64,000 nucleotides of DNA from Curtobacterium pusillum (GCA_002025645.1 CP018783.1:1364001-1428000); one strand, 5' to 3'; numbered from the stretch's first letter, positions 53,645 through 62,587 are shown. Notes: a model not told the origin generated them from the sequence alone. Numbers and translations: made by a program.

Positions 53645-54631
53645 TCAGGCCTTGACGGACCCGGCCGCGAGGCCGGACTGCCAGAAGCGCTGGAGGAAGA
53701 GGAACGCGACCACGATCGGGATGATCGTGAGGAGCGATCCGGTGACGACGAGGTTGTAGATCGGCTGCGCGCCGGACCCTGTGGCCTGCGCGTTCCACTG
53801 GTTCAGGCCGACCGTCAGCGGGTACCACTTCGGGTCGCTCAGCATGATGAGCGGCAGGAAGTAGTTGTTCCAGGTGGCGACGACCGCGAACAGCAGGACC
53901 GTGACGACACCGGGTGCGAGCAGGCGCAGCGCGATCGTGAAGAAGATCCGGAACTCGCCGGCGCCGTCCATGCGGGCGGCCTCGAGGAGCTCGGCCGGGA
54001 TCGCGTCGACCGCGTAGGTCCAGATCAGGTACATGCCGAACGGGCTGATGAGCGACGGCAGGATGATCGCCCACGGGGTGTTCGTCAGGCCGAACTGCGA
54101 GAACAGCAGGAACGTCGGGACGGCGAGGGCGGTGCCGGGGACGGCGATCGCGCCGAGGACGACTGCGAACACGGCGCGACGGCCGACGAACTGGAACTTC
54201 GCCATGCCGTAGCCGGCGACGGTGGCGAGCAGGGTCGCCCCGCCGGCACCGACGACGACGTAGAGCAGCGTGTTGCCGAGCCACTGGACGAAGATGCCGT
54301 CGTTGTAGGTCAGCGTGTCGACGATGTTCTGCCAGAGGTTGAACTTCCCGCCGAACCACAGGCCGAAGGTCGACAGCAGCGAGGTCTGCGTCTTCGTGCT
54401 GTTCACGAGCAGGTAGAACAGCGGCGCGAACGAGTAGACGACGAAGACGACCATCACCGCGGTGAGGAGACCGGAACGCTTCTGCTTGCGTCCGCCCTCC
54501 GCGTTCCGCAGGCGGCGGGTGCGGGTCGACCTGGAGGCGCGGCTCGCCTTCTCGCGCGGGTCGCGCTGCGTCGTGGTCGCCTCGGTGACCGTGGCCGGTC
54601 CGGTCGCGGCGGGTTGCTGCAGGGTGCTCAT
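53645..54631 (-). CDS. Sugar ABC transporter permease, MalG type (GH35 operon)
   Basis: 328 residues. A charged N-terminal tail of about 50 residues is partly encoded by a CTGGAGGCGCGG arm (54530-54542, read as SRASR). Then six helices with EAA loop LEAARMDGAGEFRIFFTIAL and ATWNNYFLPL. ATG 54631 overlaps the MalF-type stop by 4 bp. No ATPase in the operon. Confidence 0.93.
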   Translation of the reverse strand: MSTLQQPAATGPATVTEATTTQRDPREKASRASRSTRTRRLRNAEGGRKQKRSGLLTAVMVVFVVYSFAPLFYLLVNSTKTQTSLLSTFGLWFGGKFNLWQNIVDTLTYNDGIFVQWLGNTLLYVVVGAGGATLLATVAGYGMAKFQFVGRRAVFAVVLGAIAVPGTALAVPTFLLFSQFGLTNTPWAIILPSLISPFGMYLIWTYAVDAIPAELLEAARMDGAGEFRIFFTIALRLLAPGVVTVLLFAVVATWNNYFLPLIMLSDPKWYPLTVGLNQWNAQATGSGAQPIYNLVVTGSLLTIIPIVVAFLFLQRFWQSGLAAGSVKA

Positions 54632-55563
54632 CGGTTCTCCTGGCGGGTTCCGCGGACCTGGACGACGTAGGCGATCACGGCGGTGATGACGCCCATGACG
54701 ATCGCGACGGTGGCGGAGTAGTTGAACTGCTGGCCGCTGAACGACAGCGAGTAGGCGTACATGTTCGGGGTGAAGGCGCTGCCGATGACGTTCGGGGCGA
54801 GGGTCTTCAGCAGGTTCGGCTCGTTGAAGAGCTGGAAGCTGCCGATGATCGAGAAGATCGTGGCGATGACCATCGGGCCGCGCAGGGCGGGGAGCTTGAT
54901 GGAGAACACCGTGCGCAGGGGGCCGGCGCCGTCGAGCTCGGCCGCTTCGTACAGGTCTCCGGGGACGACGCGGAGGGCGGCGTAGAAGATCAGCATGTTG
55001 TAGCCGAGGAACTCCCACGTGACCACGTTGCCGATCGAGGTCAGGACCCAGTCGGGGCTGAACGGCTGCAGCAGGTCGATGCCGAGCGCGTGGTTCGCGG
55101 CGCCGGTCAGGCCGAACTGGTTGCCGTAGATGAAGCCCCAGATGAGCGCCGCGACGACGCCGGGGACCGCGTAGGGCAGGAACACGGCGATGCGGAAGAA
55201 CGACGTGCCCCAGAGCCGCGCGCTGTCGAGTGCCAGGGCGGCGACGAGCGCGAGGCCGAGCATGATCGGCACCTGCACGAGCAGGAACAGGGCGACCCGG
55301 CCGAGTCCGGACCAGAACTTGGCGTCCTGGAACAGCTGCACGTAGTTCGCGAACCAGACGAACTGGTTGCCGCCGATCAGCTGGTCGCGGAACAGGCTGA
55401 GCCAGAGCGCGTAGCCGATCGGGACGATGAGCATCGCGACGAGCACGACGACGAACGGGCCGACGAAGAGCCATCCCGTGTACCTGCCGCGCGGCTTGGC
55501 GCGGCGGCGCGGTGGCACGGTCGGAGCGGTGGCTCCGGCTGCGCGCGCTTCGAGCGTGCTCAT
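54628..55563 (-). CDS. Sugar ABC transporter permease, MalF type (GH35 operon)
   Basis: 311 residues, six helices; FRDQLIGGNQFVWFANYVQLF loop and EAA segment YEAAELDGAGPLRTVFSIKLP. N-terminus MSTLEARAAG includes an EAR codon set related to the repeat arm. First gene of the operon; promoter region holds a perfect LacI-type palindrome. ATG 55563. Confidence 0.93.
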   Translation of the reverse strand: MSTLEARAAGATAPTVPPRRRAKPRGRYTGWLFVGPFVVVLVAMLIVPIGYALWLSLFRDQLIGGNQFVWFANYVQLFQDAKFWSGLGRVALFLLVQVPIMLGLALVAALALDSARLWGTSFFRIAVFLPYAVPGVVAALIWGFIYGNQFGLTGAANHALGIDLLQPFSPDWVLTSIGNVVTWEFLGYNMLIFYAALRVVPGDLYEAAELDGAGPLRTVFSIKLPALRGPMVIATIFSIIGSFQLFNEPNLLKTLAPNVIGSAFTPNMYAYSLSFSGQQFNYSATVAIVMGVITAVIAYVVQVRGTRQENR

Positions 55564-55596
55564 GTGACTCCCTTGTCGTACTGCGTTCTCGGCCGT

Positions 55597-55616
55597 CGAT
55601 GTTGACGTCAACATCG
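55597..55616. promoter_or_regulatory. LacI operator of the GH35 operon
   Basis: Perfect 20-bp palindrome CGATGTTGACGTCAACATCG, 33 bp before the MalF-type gene and 91 bp before the divergent LacI gene. Confidence 0.82.
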
Positions 55617-55632
55617 AACGGCGCGACGATAG

Positions 55633-55650
55633 CATGGCAACGTCAACATG
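55633..55650. promoter_or_regulatory. Second, degenerate LacI operator and lacI promoter element
   Basis: CATGGCAACGTCAACATG keeps the right half CGTCAACAT of the perfect site, 36 bp away. A TAGCGT -10-like box follows at 55654-55659 in the direction of the LacI gene, so binding here would allow autoregulation. Confidence 0.55.
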
Positions 55651-55707
55651 CGCTAGCGTTCGGGGACGCCGGAGTTCTCCGTCCGGCTCTGGACAGAAGG
55701 GGCGCCC

Positions 55708-56748
55708 GTGACGACCGAGCTGTCCGCCGCCGCGCGCCGCTCCCCTTCGATGGCCGCCGTGGCCGAGGCCGCCGGGGTCTCGATGCAGACCGTGTCCCGC
55801 GTCGCCCGCGGCTTCGACAACGTCTCCCCGGACACCCGCGACCGCGTCCAGCGCGTGATGGACGACCTCGGGTACCGCCCGAACCGCGCCGCCCGGGCCT
55901 TGCGCTCCGGCCGGTTCCGCACCATCGGCGTGATCATGTTCACGCTCGCCTCGTACGGGAACATGCGCACGCTCGAGGCAATCGCCGACGCCGCGGGTGC
56001 CGCCGACTTCACGATCACCCTGTTGCCGATGGCCTCCCGGACCGAGGAAGGCGTCCGCTCGGCGTTCTCCCGCCTGCACGAACAGGCCGTCGACGGGGTC
56101 GTCATCATCATCGAGTCGCACATCATCGACACGGCCGAAGTGGCACTGCCCGACGGCGTCCCGATGGTCGTGATCGACTCGACCGGCACGACGCAGCACC
56201 CCGCGATCGACACCGACCAGGCCGACGGGGCACGCCAGGCCACGCAGCATCTGCTCGACCTCGGGCACGAGACCGTCTGGCACGTCGCCGGGCCGGAATC
56301 GTCCTACTCCGCCGCACGCCGCCTCGCCGCCTGGCAGGCCACGCTCGAAGCCGCCGGGCGACCGGTCCCCCCGGTGTTCCACGGCGGGTGGAGCGCCGAG
56401 TCCGGCTACCGCGCCGGGCTGGTGATCGCTGGTCGGCCGGACATCACCGCCGTCTTCGCCGCGAACGACCAGACCGCGCTCGGCGTGCTCCGCGCCGCCC
56501 ACGAGCTCGGTCGCGCCGTGCCGGAGACCCTGAGCGTGGTGGGCTTCGACGACTCCCCCGAGTCCGACTCGTTCTGGCCGCCGCTCACCACCGTGCACCA
56601 GTCCTTCGACGAGGTCGGCCGTCGAGCGGTCACGAACCTCCTCACCCAGATCGACGGGCAGCGGGTCCGGGCCGAGGCCGACCTGGTCCCCGTCCGGCTC
56701 GTCGAGCGGTCCAGCACGGCTGCCCCACCCACCCGCACGGTGCGCTGA
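55708..56748 (+). CDS. LacI-family regulator of the GH35 operon
   Basis: 346 residues. HTH SMAAVAEAAGVSMQTVSRVARG and a full effector domain (VVGFDDSPESDSFWPPLTTVHQ). Divergent from the operon with two TTGACGTCAA-type sites between, the usual local repressor arrangement. Inducer is probably a galactoside. GTG 55708 after GAAGGGG. Confidence 0.93.
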   Translation: MTTELSAAARRSPSMAAVAEAAGVSMQTVSRVARGFDNVSPDTRDRVQRVMDDLGYRPNRAARALRSGRFRTIGVIMFTLASYGNMRTLEAIADAAGAADFTITLLPMASRTEEGVRSAFSRLHEQAVDGVVIIIESHIIDTAEVALPDGVPMVVIDSTGTTQHPAIDTDQADGARQATQHLLDLGHETVWHVAGPESSYSAARRLAAWQATLEAAGRPVPPVFHGGWSAESGYRAGLVIAGRPDITAVFAANDQTALGVLRAAHELGRAVPETLSVVGFDDSPESDSFWPPLTTVHQSFDEVGRRAVTNLLTQIDGQRVRAEADLVPVRLVERSSTAAPPTRTVR

Positions 56749-56883
56749 CGCGATCAGCCTCCGGGGCGTACCGTGCACCCGGAGCCGGATTGCTGTCCCG
56801 GCCCCGGGTGTGCGCCACTTCCGTGTGTCCGGAGGACGAGCCGTCGGCTGCGGTCCTCATCTCCCCACCTCGGCGTTCGGATC

Positions 56884-57174
56884 ATGAAGAACATCGTCTA
56901 CGGACTGACCGCTGTCCTCACCTCGGACGAGGCAGCCGATGCCGTGCTGGACTACGCCGCGGCCCTGGCGCACGCGGGGCTCGCGGACACCGTCGCCGTC
57001 CCGACCGTCGACGCGTTCGGGAGCACGACGACCACTTCGTTCCTGCTCGCCCCCGCGCTCGGCCTGCTGATCGAGGACGCGGCGGACGACCCGCTCGGCC
57101 CCGACACCGCCGCGTTCGTCGAGGAGATCTCGTGGCGGGCGCGCGCCGTGCGCTGCACGCCGCCGCGCGTCTGA
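56884..57174 (+). CDS. Small hypothetical protein
   Basis: 96 residues from ATG 56884. No domain recognised; hydrophobic middle TTTTSFLLAPALGLLIEDAA is perhaps a helix. Codon use matches real genes (nearly all codons GC-ending). The 135-bp gap upstream shows nothing I can assign. Orphan between a LacI gene and repeat DNA. Confidence 0.55.
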   Translation: MKNIVYGLTAVLTSDEAADAVLDYAAALAHAGLADTVAVPTVDAFGSTTTTSFLLAPALGLLIEDAADDPLGPDTAAFVEEISWRARAVRCTPPRV

Positions 57175-57222
57175 GCGCGGCGCGCGGTCCGCGGCACGGA
57201 CAGGCCCGGAAGGCAGCAGGGA

Positions 57223-57360
57223 GTCGCTTTCGCGGCACTGACGGCGACCACCCACCGGACGGGAGGCACGGTGCCAGCCCGCACCGCGCCTCCCGTCCCC
57301 CGTCGCGAAAGCGACAGAGCCGCGCTGGATTCCCGCGGACTGGTGTCGCCTTCGCGACAC
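57223..57360. repeat. Nested palindromes at a convergent junction
   Basis: Outer arms GTCGCTTTCGCG (57223-57234) and its complement (57304-57315) enclose a CTCCCGTC/GACGGGAG-type hairpin (57258-57274 with 57281-57297, one mismatch). A separate hairpin GTGTCGC/GCGACAC lies at 57343-57360, and CGTCGCGTTCGCGG at 57385-57398 repeats the theme. The 319-bp gap 57175-57493 has no gene; a short AGAGGGCG inverted repeat at 57416-57453 may terminate the GH51 gene. Confidence 0.65.
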
Positions 57361-57493
57361 GGACGAGTGCAGACCCCGGAACACCGTCGCGTTCGCGGGA
57401 CACAGCCAGCACGGCAGAGGGCGCCGGCACCGCGAAGCGGCCCGACGCCCTCTGTGCTCACTCGACGCCCGCCGGAGCGCACGCCGAGGCGTC

Positions 57494-58999
57494 TCAGCCG
57501 ATCGACACGGCGGTCCAGGAGACCGGCGGGAGCTCGATCGTGATGGTGTCGCCCTCGCGGCGGACGGACTCGTTGGTGCGGAGCCCGACACGGGTGGTGT
57601 TCGCGAGGTCGTTCACGGCGTGCACGTCGTCGTCCCAGATGCCCTCGGCACGGACGTCGCCGTCGACCGTCAGGCCGGCGAGGTCGATCGTGACCGTCGT
57701 GGACTCGGACGGGTGACGGTTCACGAGGAAGACCGCGGCCGTGCCGTCGGCGTCGACGGTGGCCGCCGAGTCAACGACCGGGACCTCGCCGTGCTTGCCG
57801 CCGTCGACCGTGTCACCCGAGGCCTTGACCTGCAGCGACGTGCCGTTGGCGAGCTTCGACGTCAGCGAGAACGGGAAGAACGTCGTCTGGCGCCAGGCGG
57901 GTCCGCCGGGCTCGGTCATGATCGGGCCGATCACGTTGACGAGCTGGGCGAGCGACGCCGAGGCGACCCGGTCCGCGTGGCGGAGCAGCGAGATGAGCAG
58001 CCCACCGACGACCACGGCGTCGGCGACGGTGTAGACGTCCTCGAGGAGGCGCGGGGCGACCGGCCACTCCTCGAGCGTGAACTCCTTCGCCTGCTCGTGC
58101 CACTTCGTCAGCGACCAGACGTTCCACTCGTCGAACGAGATGTCGATCCGCTTGTCGGACTTCTTCTGCGCCTGCACGTGGTCGGCAGCCGTCGTGACCG
58201 TCTTGATGAAGTGGTCCATGTTGACGCCGGACGCGAGGAACGAGGCGAGGTCGCCGTCTTCCTCGTAGTAGGCGTGCGCGGAGATGTAGTCCACGTCGTC
58301 GTAGGTGTGCTCGAGGACGGTGCGCTCCCACTCGCCGAACGTCGGCATCGAGGCGCCGGACGAACCGCAGGCGACGAGTTCGAGGTCGGGCTGGATCTGC
58401 CGCATGGCCTTGGCGGTCATCGCCGCGAGCTTGCCGTAGTCCTCGGCGTTCTTGTGGCCGAGCTGCCACGGGCCGTCCATCTCGTTGCCGAGGCACCACA
58501 TCTTGATGCCGAACGGCTCGGTGCGGCCGTTCGAGCGGCGGTACTCGGACAGGGCGGTGCCGGCGTCGATGTTCGCGTACTCGAGGAGCTCGATGGCCTC
58601 GGCGGTGCCGCGGGTGCCGAGGTTCACCGCGAGCATGAGCTCGGAGCCGACCTGGTCGAGCCAGTGCTGGAACTCGTGCAGACCGACCTCGTTCGTCTCG
58701 GTCGAGTGCCAGGCGAGGTCGAGCCGGCGCGGGCGCTGCTCGACGGGTCCGACGCCGTCCTCCCACTTGTACCCGGAGACGAAGTTGCCGCCGGGGTAGC
58801 GGATCGCGGACACGTTGAGCTCCTTGACGAGGTCGACCACGTCACGACGGAAGCCGTGCTCGTCGGCGGTCTCGTGGGCGGGCTCGTGGATGCCGTCGTA
58901 GACGTGGCGTCCGAGGTGTTCGACGAACCCGCCGAACAGGCGACGTCGCACCGGCCCCACGGTGAACGCGGCGTCGAGGACGAGGTGTGTGCGGGGCAT
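57494..58999 (-). CDS. abfA: GH51 alpha-L-arabinofuranosidase
   Basis: Removes alpha-linked L-arabinofuranose from oligosaccharides, cytoplasmic (no signal). 501 residues, normal. Acid/base Glu173 in GNEMDGPW and nucleophile Glu291 in FDEWNVWS; other GH51 marks are GGFVEHLGRHVYDGI and RYPGGNF. ATG 58999 has AAGGAG. Promoter region holds GTGAGCGCTCAC 93 bp upstream, shared with the divergent importer, so it belongs to the arabinose regulon. Confidence 0.95.
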   Translation of the reverse strand: MPRTHLVLDAAFTVGPVRRRLFGGFVEHLGRHVYDGIHEPAHETADEHGFRRDVVDLVKELNVSAIRYPGGNFVSGYKWEDGVGPVEQRPRRLDLAWHSTETNEVGLHEFQHWLDQVGSELMLAVNLGTRGTAEAIELLEYANIDAGTALSEYRRSNGRTEPFGIKMWCLGNEMDGPWQLGHKNAEDYGKLAAMTAKAMRQIQPDLELVACGSSGASMPTFGEWERTVLEHTYDDVDYISAHAYYEEDGDLASFLASGVNMDHFIKTVTTAADHVQAQKKSDKRIDISFDEWNVWSLTKWHEQAKEFTLEEWPVAPRLLEDVYTVADAVVVGGLLISLLRHADRVASASLAQLVNVIGPIMTEPGGPAWRQTTFFPFSLTSKLANGTSLQVKASGDTVDGGKHGEVPVVDSAATVDADGTAAVFLVNRHPSESTTVTIDLAGLTVDGDVRAEGIWDDDVHAVNDLANTTRVGLRTNESVRREGDTITIELPPVSWTAVSIG

Positions 59000-59092
59000 G
59001 GATCTCCTTCGATCGTGCGTGAGCGGGTCGTGCGGGGAGTGGACCGGTCGTGCGGTGCGGGTCGGCGGGTACCGAGCCGGGCCGTCACGAAA

Positions 59093-59104
59093 GTGAGCGC
59101 TCAC
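59093..59104. promoter_or_regulatory. LacI-type operator of abfA
   Basis: GTGAGCGCTCAC, 94 bp before abfA. On the minus strand a TAGCGT -10-like box at 59115-59120 lies just upstream of it, so the operator would sit close to the transcription start. Confidence 0.78.
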
Positions 59105-59173
59105 CCGTCGGAAACGCTACCGGGTTCACCGCCGACGCGAAAGGGGTGGCGGATGATCGGAGCGAGCGCTAAT

Positions 59174-59185
59174 GTGAGCGCTCAC
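59174..59185. promoter_or_regulatory. LacI-type operator of the arabino-oligosaccharide importer
   Basis: GTGAGCGCTCAC, 96 bp before the binding-protein gene, 81 bp from the abfA site start to start, almost eight helical turns, which would suit looping. Confidence 0.78.
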
Positions 59186-59280
59186 GGAGCACCGACCCGC
59201 TGCCCCGTGCGGAGCAGCGATGCTCCGGCCCGGAGCACCGACCCTGTTCCGGTCTCGGCCCGTCCCGATGGAGTGATGCC

Positions 59281-60636
59281 ATGCCGATCCGACCCGCAAC
59301 ACCCGCGTCGCGCCTCTCGCGCCGCGGCTTCCTCGCCGCCGGCGCAGCAGCAGCGACGGTCCTGCCGCTCGCAGCGTGCTCGAGCCCGATCGCAGCCGGA
59401 CTCGCCGGGAGCGCGCTCAACCCCGAGACGCTCGTCTTCTGGAACCTCTTCGGCGGCGGTGACGGCGCTCGCATGCAGGCCATGGAGGCCGGCTACGCCA
59501 AGCAGCACGGCGGTTCGTCGTCACTGCAGGCCACCACGTTCGCGTGGGGCAACCCGTACTACTCGAAGCTGACACTGGCCACCGTCGGGAACAAGCCGCC
59601 GGACGTCGCGGTCGCCCACCTCACCCGTGCGAAGCCGCTCTGGGACGGTGACCTGCTCGACCCGATCACCTCCGACGACCTCGCGAGCGTCGGCCTCAGC
59701 GCCAGCGACTTCAACCAGAAGGCGTGGACGGCGCAGAAGACCGACGGCAAGAACATCGCGATCCCGCTCGACACCCACCCGTTCGTCCTCTTCTACAACG
59801 TTGACATCTGCCATAAGGCGGGCCTCCTCGACGCCGACGGCAAGCTCAAGGACCTGTCCGGCATGGACGCGTTCGAGAGCGCACTGGCGGCGGTGTCGAA
59901 GGTCACCGGCGGCAACGCCCTCAACGTCGCGAACGTCGTGCCCGAGACGGCCACCCCGTGGCGCTTCTTCTGGACGCTCTACAACCAGATCAACGGCGCG
60001 ACCCCGTTCATCAGCGACGGCGGCGGCAAGCTGACCGTCAACGAGGACGCCTACAACGAGGTCACCAGCCGCACCCAGAAGTGGGTGAAGCAGGGCTGGC
60101 TGAACAAGGCGCTCGACTACGCCACGGCCGAGTCGCTCATGTTCACCGGCAAGGTCGGCTTCTTCATGCAGGGCGAGTGGGAGATCAGCACCGCGCAGTC
60201 CGTCAAGGGCCTGAAGTTCGGCATGGCCCCGATCCCGCAGCTGTACGACAAGCCCGCCACGCAGGCCGACTCGCACACGTTCGTCCTGCCCCGCAAGGAC
60301 CGGACGCCCGAGCAGCGGAAGCAGGCGATGCTCTTCATCAAGCAGATGCTCGAGCAGAGCATGACGTGGGCGGAGGGCGGGCACGTCCCGGCCTACATGC
60401 CGACGTTCGACAGCACCGCGTACAAGAAGCTCACGCCGCAGTCGAACTACGCGGCTGCCGCCGAGACCGCCGTGTTCGACGACGCCGCCTGGTACGGCGG
60501 ATCCGGCTCGACCTTCGAGGGCATCGTCGGTGCCCAACTCGCCCTCGTCCAGCAGGGCAGCTCGTCCCCCGCGTCCGCGCTGAGCGCGATCAAGGGCCAG
60601 CTCGCCACCTACCTCCGCACCCCGAGCCCGCTGTGA
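59281..60636 (+). CDS. Sugar ABC transporter binding lipoprotein (GH51 locus)
   Basis: 451 residues. Signal with SRRGFLAAGAAA (Tat-like twin arginine) and lipobox AAC (near 33). CUT1 binding fold: LVFWNLFGGGDGARMQAMEAGY, DTHPFVLFYNVDICHKAGLL, GKVGFFMQGEWE. Probably binds alpha-arabino-oligosaccharides, judged by the divergent GH51 gene and shared operators. ATG 59281. Permease genes follow 70 bp on. Confidence 0.93.
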   Translation: MPIRPATPASRLSRRGFLAAGAAAATVLPLAACSSPIAAGLAGSALNPETLVFWNLFGGGDGARMQAMEAGYAKQHGGSSSLQATTFAWGNPYYSKLTLATVGNKPPDVAVAHLTRAKPLWDGDLLDPITSDDLASVGLSASDFNQKAWTAQKTDGKNIAIPLDTHPFVLFYNVDICHKAGLLDADGKLKDLSGMDAFESALAAVSKVTGGNALNVANVVPETATPWRFFWTLYNQINGATPFISDGGGKLTVNEDAYNEVTSRTQKWVKQGWLNKALDYATAESLMFTGKVGFFMQGEWEISTAQSVKGLKFGMAPIPQLYDKPATQADSHTFVLPRKDRTPEQRKQAMLFIKQMLEQSMTWAEGGHVPAYMPTFDSTAYKKLTPQSNYAAAAETAVFDDAAWYGGSGSTFEGIVGAQLALVQQGSSSPASALSAIKGQLATYLRTPSPL

Positions 60637-60705
60637 ACGGGCACACGCACGCCCGGTCGGCCGGGCACACGCACGCCGTGAACACCGCGCGAAAGGCACG
60701 ATGAC

Positions 60706-61671
60706 GTGACCACAGCACCTGTCCTCGACCGCCCGACGGACGCGGCCACCGCTCCGCGGCGGGTCCGCACCTACCGCACCAGCCTGACCCGCGGCCAGGG
60801 CCGCAGCGGCTGGCTGTTCCTCGCCCCCTTCGGCCTGTTCTACCTGGCCTTCCTGCTCGGCCCGACGGTCTGGATGATCGTCACGAGCTTCTTCAACACC
60901 TCGACCGTCCGCACCGGGCTCGGCAGCTTCGCCGGGTTCGCGAACTACGCGGAGATGCTCGGCCGCTCGGACTTCTGGTCCTCGCTCTGGCACACGCTGC
61001 AGTTCACGCTGTACACGACGCCGCCGCTCGTCATCCTGGCGTTCGTGTTCGCCGTGCTGACGAACCGGATGAACCGCGGCCAGTGGTTCTTCCGACTGGC
61101 GTTCTTCCTGCCGTTCATCCTGCCGTCGGCGACGATCTCCCTCATCTGGGTGTTCATCTTCACGCCGGCGACCGGTCTCTGGGCGAGCCTGCAGACGGCG
61201 CTCGGCATGACGCCGGGTTCCGGCATGCTGTCGAGCCCGAACACCGCGATGATCGGTGTCGCGATCGCCACGGTCTGGTGGACGCTCGGGTTCAACTTCG
61301 TGCTCTACCTCGCCGGCCTCCAGGAGATCCCGCGCGAACTGTACGAGGCCGCTGCCGTCGACGGCGCCTCGAACTGGCAGCAGATCAAGTCGATCACGCT
61401 GCCGCTCCTCGGCCGCACGACGACGCTCGTCATCCTGCTGCAGATCATCGCGAGCCTGAAGATCTTCGACCAGGTGTACCTGATGACGAACGGCGGGCCG
61501 GGCATCTCCACCCAGGTCTCCCTGCAGCTCATCACCGGTGTCGGCTTCACGGACAACCGGCTCGGTGCCGCGTCGGCCGCCTCGGTGCTCCTCTTCATCG
61601 TGATCGTCGTGATCGCGATCATCCGGCAGCTCGTCGAGCGCGCCGCCGCCAAGCGCGAGATCGGAGCCTGA
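60706..61671 (+). CDS. Sugar ABC transporter permease, MalF type (GH51 locus)
   Basis: 321 residues, six helices, EAA loop YEAAAVDGASNWQQIKSITLP. Early GWLFLAPFGLFYLAFLLGPTVWMIV is the first helix. GTG 60706 follows GAAAGG at a normal distance. One base separates its stop from the next ATG. Confidence 0.94.
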   Translation: MTTAPVLDRPTDAATAPRRVRTYRTSLTRGQGRSGWLFLAPFGLFYLAFLLGPTVWMIVTSFFNTSTVRTGLGSFAGFANYAEMLGRSDFWSSLWHTLQFTLYTTPPLVILAFVFAVLTNRMNRGQWFFRLAFFLPFILPSATISLIWVFIFTPATGLWASLQTALGMTPGSGMLSSPNTAMIGVAIATVWWTLGFNFVLYLAGLQEIPRELYEAAAVDGASNWQQIKSITLPLLGRTTTLVILLQIIASLKIFDQVYLMTNGGPGISTQVSLQLITGVGFTDNRLGAASAASVLLFIVIVVIAIIRQLVERAAAKREIGA

Positions 61672-61672
61672 C

Positions 61673-62587
61673 ATGACCGCCACCGAGAGCATCACCACCG
61701 GCCGCCGGAAGCTCCGCACCGGCGTCTCGGCCGCCGCACCCGCGAACGCCGCGAAGATCGGCGTCAGCGGCAAGGGCTTCACGATCGCGTCCGGCATCGT
61801 CCTGACGGTGTTCGCGATCATCTGGCTCATCCCCAGCCTGTTCGCCCTGAAGACGTCGCTGTCCGACAACGGCGTCGCCGCCCTCGGCGCGAACGCGATC
61901 CTGTCGAACTGGAACCCGACGCTGCACAGCTACGCGTCACTGTTCCAGTCCGGCGACATCTGGAACTGGTACCTCGCCAGCGGCATCACGAGTGTCGTGA
62001 CCGCGGTGCTGACCGTGTTCTTCGCGTCGATGGCGGCGTTCGCGCTGTCGCGGCTCGTGTTCCGCGGTCGGAACATCGCGTTCCTGCTCATCATCCTCGG
62101 GATCATGATCCCGACGCAGGTGCTGATCATCCCGATCTTCCAGGAACTCAACGCCGTCGGGCTGCTCAACACCTACTGGTCGGTGATCTTCCCGCAGGTG
62201 CCCGCCGTGATCGCGGTGTTCATCTTCAAGCAGTTCTTCGACGGGATCCCGAAGGAACTCGAGGAGGCCGCCCGCATCGACGGTGCCAGCATCTGGAAGG
62301 TCTACTGGTCGGTCATCCTGCCGCTGTCCCGTCCGGTCATCGCGGCCGTCACGATCCTGACGTTCGTCGGGGTGTGGAACAACCTGCTGCTGCCGCTGTT
62401 CGTGCTGTCCAACCCGGACCTCATGACGATCCCGGTGGGACTCGCCACGGTCCAGGGCAGCTTCGGTCAGCGCTACGCGGACATCCAGGCCGGGGCGATC
62501 CTGGCGGCGTTGCCGCTGATCATCCTCTACCTGATCTTCCAGCGGCAGATCGTGGAGGGTGTGACCGGGTCCGGCCTCAAGGGCTGA
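61673..62587 (+). CDS. Sugar ABC transporter permease, MalG type (GH51 locus)
   Basis: 304 residues, six helices, EAA loop LEEAARIDGASIWKVYWSVILP, GVWNNLLLPLFVLSNPDL. ATG 61673. Completes the importer; ATPase again missing locally, as for the two other CUT1 systems here. Followed by a 20-bp perfect hairpin. Confidence 0.94.
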   Translation: MTATESITTGRRKLRTGVSAAAPANAAKIGVSGKGFTIASGIVLTVFAIIWLIPSLFALKTSLSDNGVAALGANAILSNWNPTLHSYASLFQSGDIWNWYLASGITSVVTAVLTVFFASMAAFALSRLVFRGRNIAFLLIILGIMIPTQVLIIPIFQELNAVGLLNTYWSVIFPQVPAVIAVFIFKQFFDGIPKELEEAARIDGASIWKVYWSVILPLSRPVIAAVTILTFVGVWNNLLLPLFVLSNPDLMTIPVGLATVQGSFGQRYADIQAGAILAALPLIILYLIFQRQIVEGVTGSGLKG

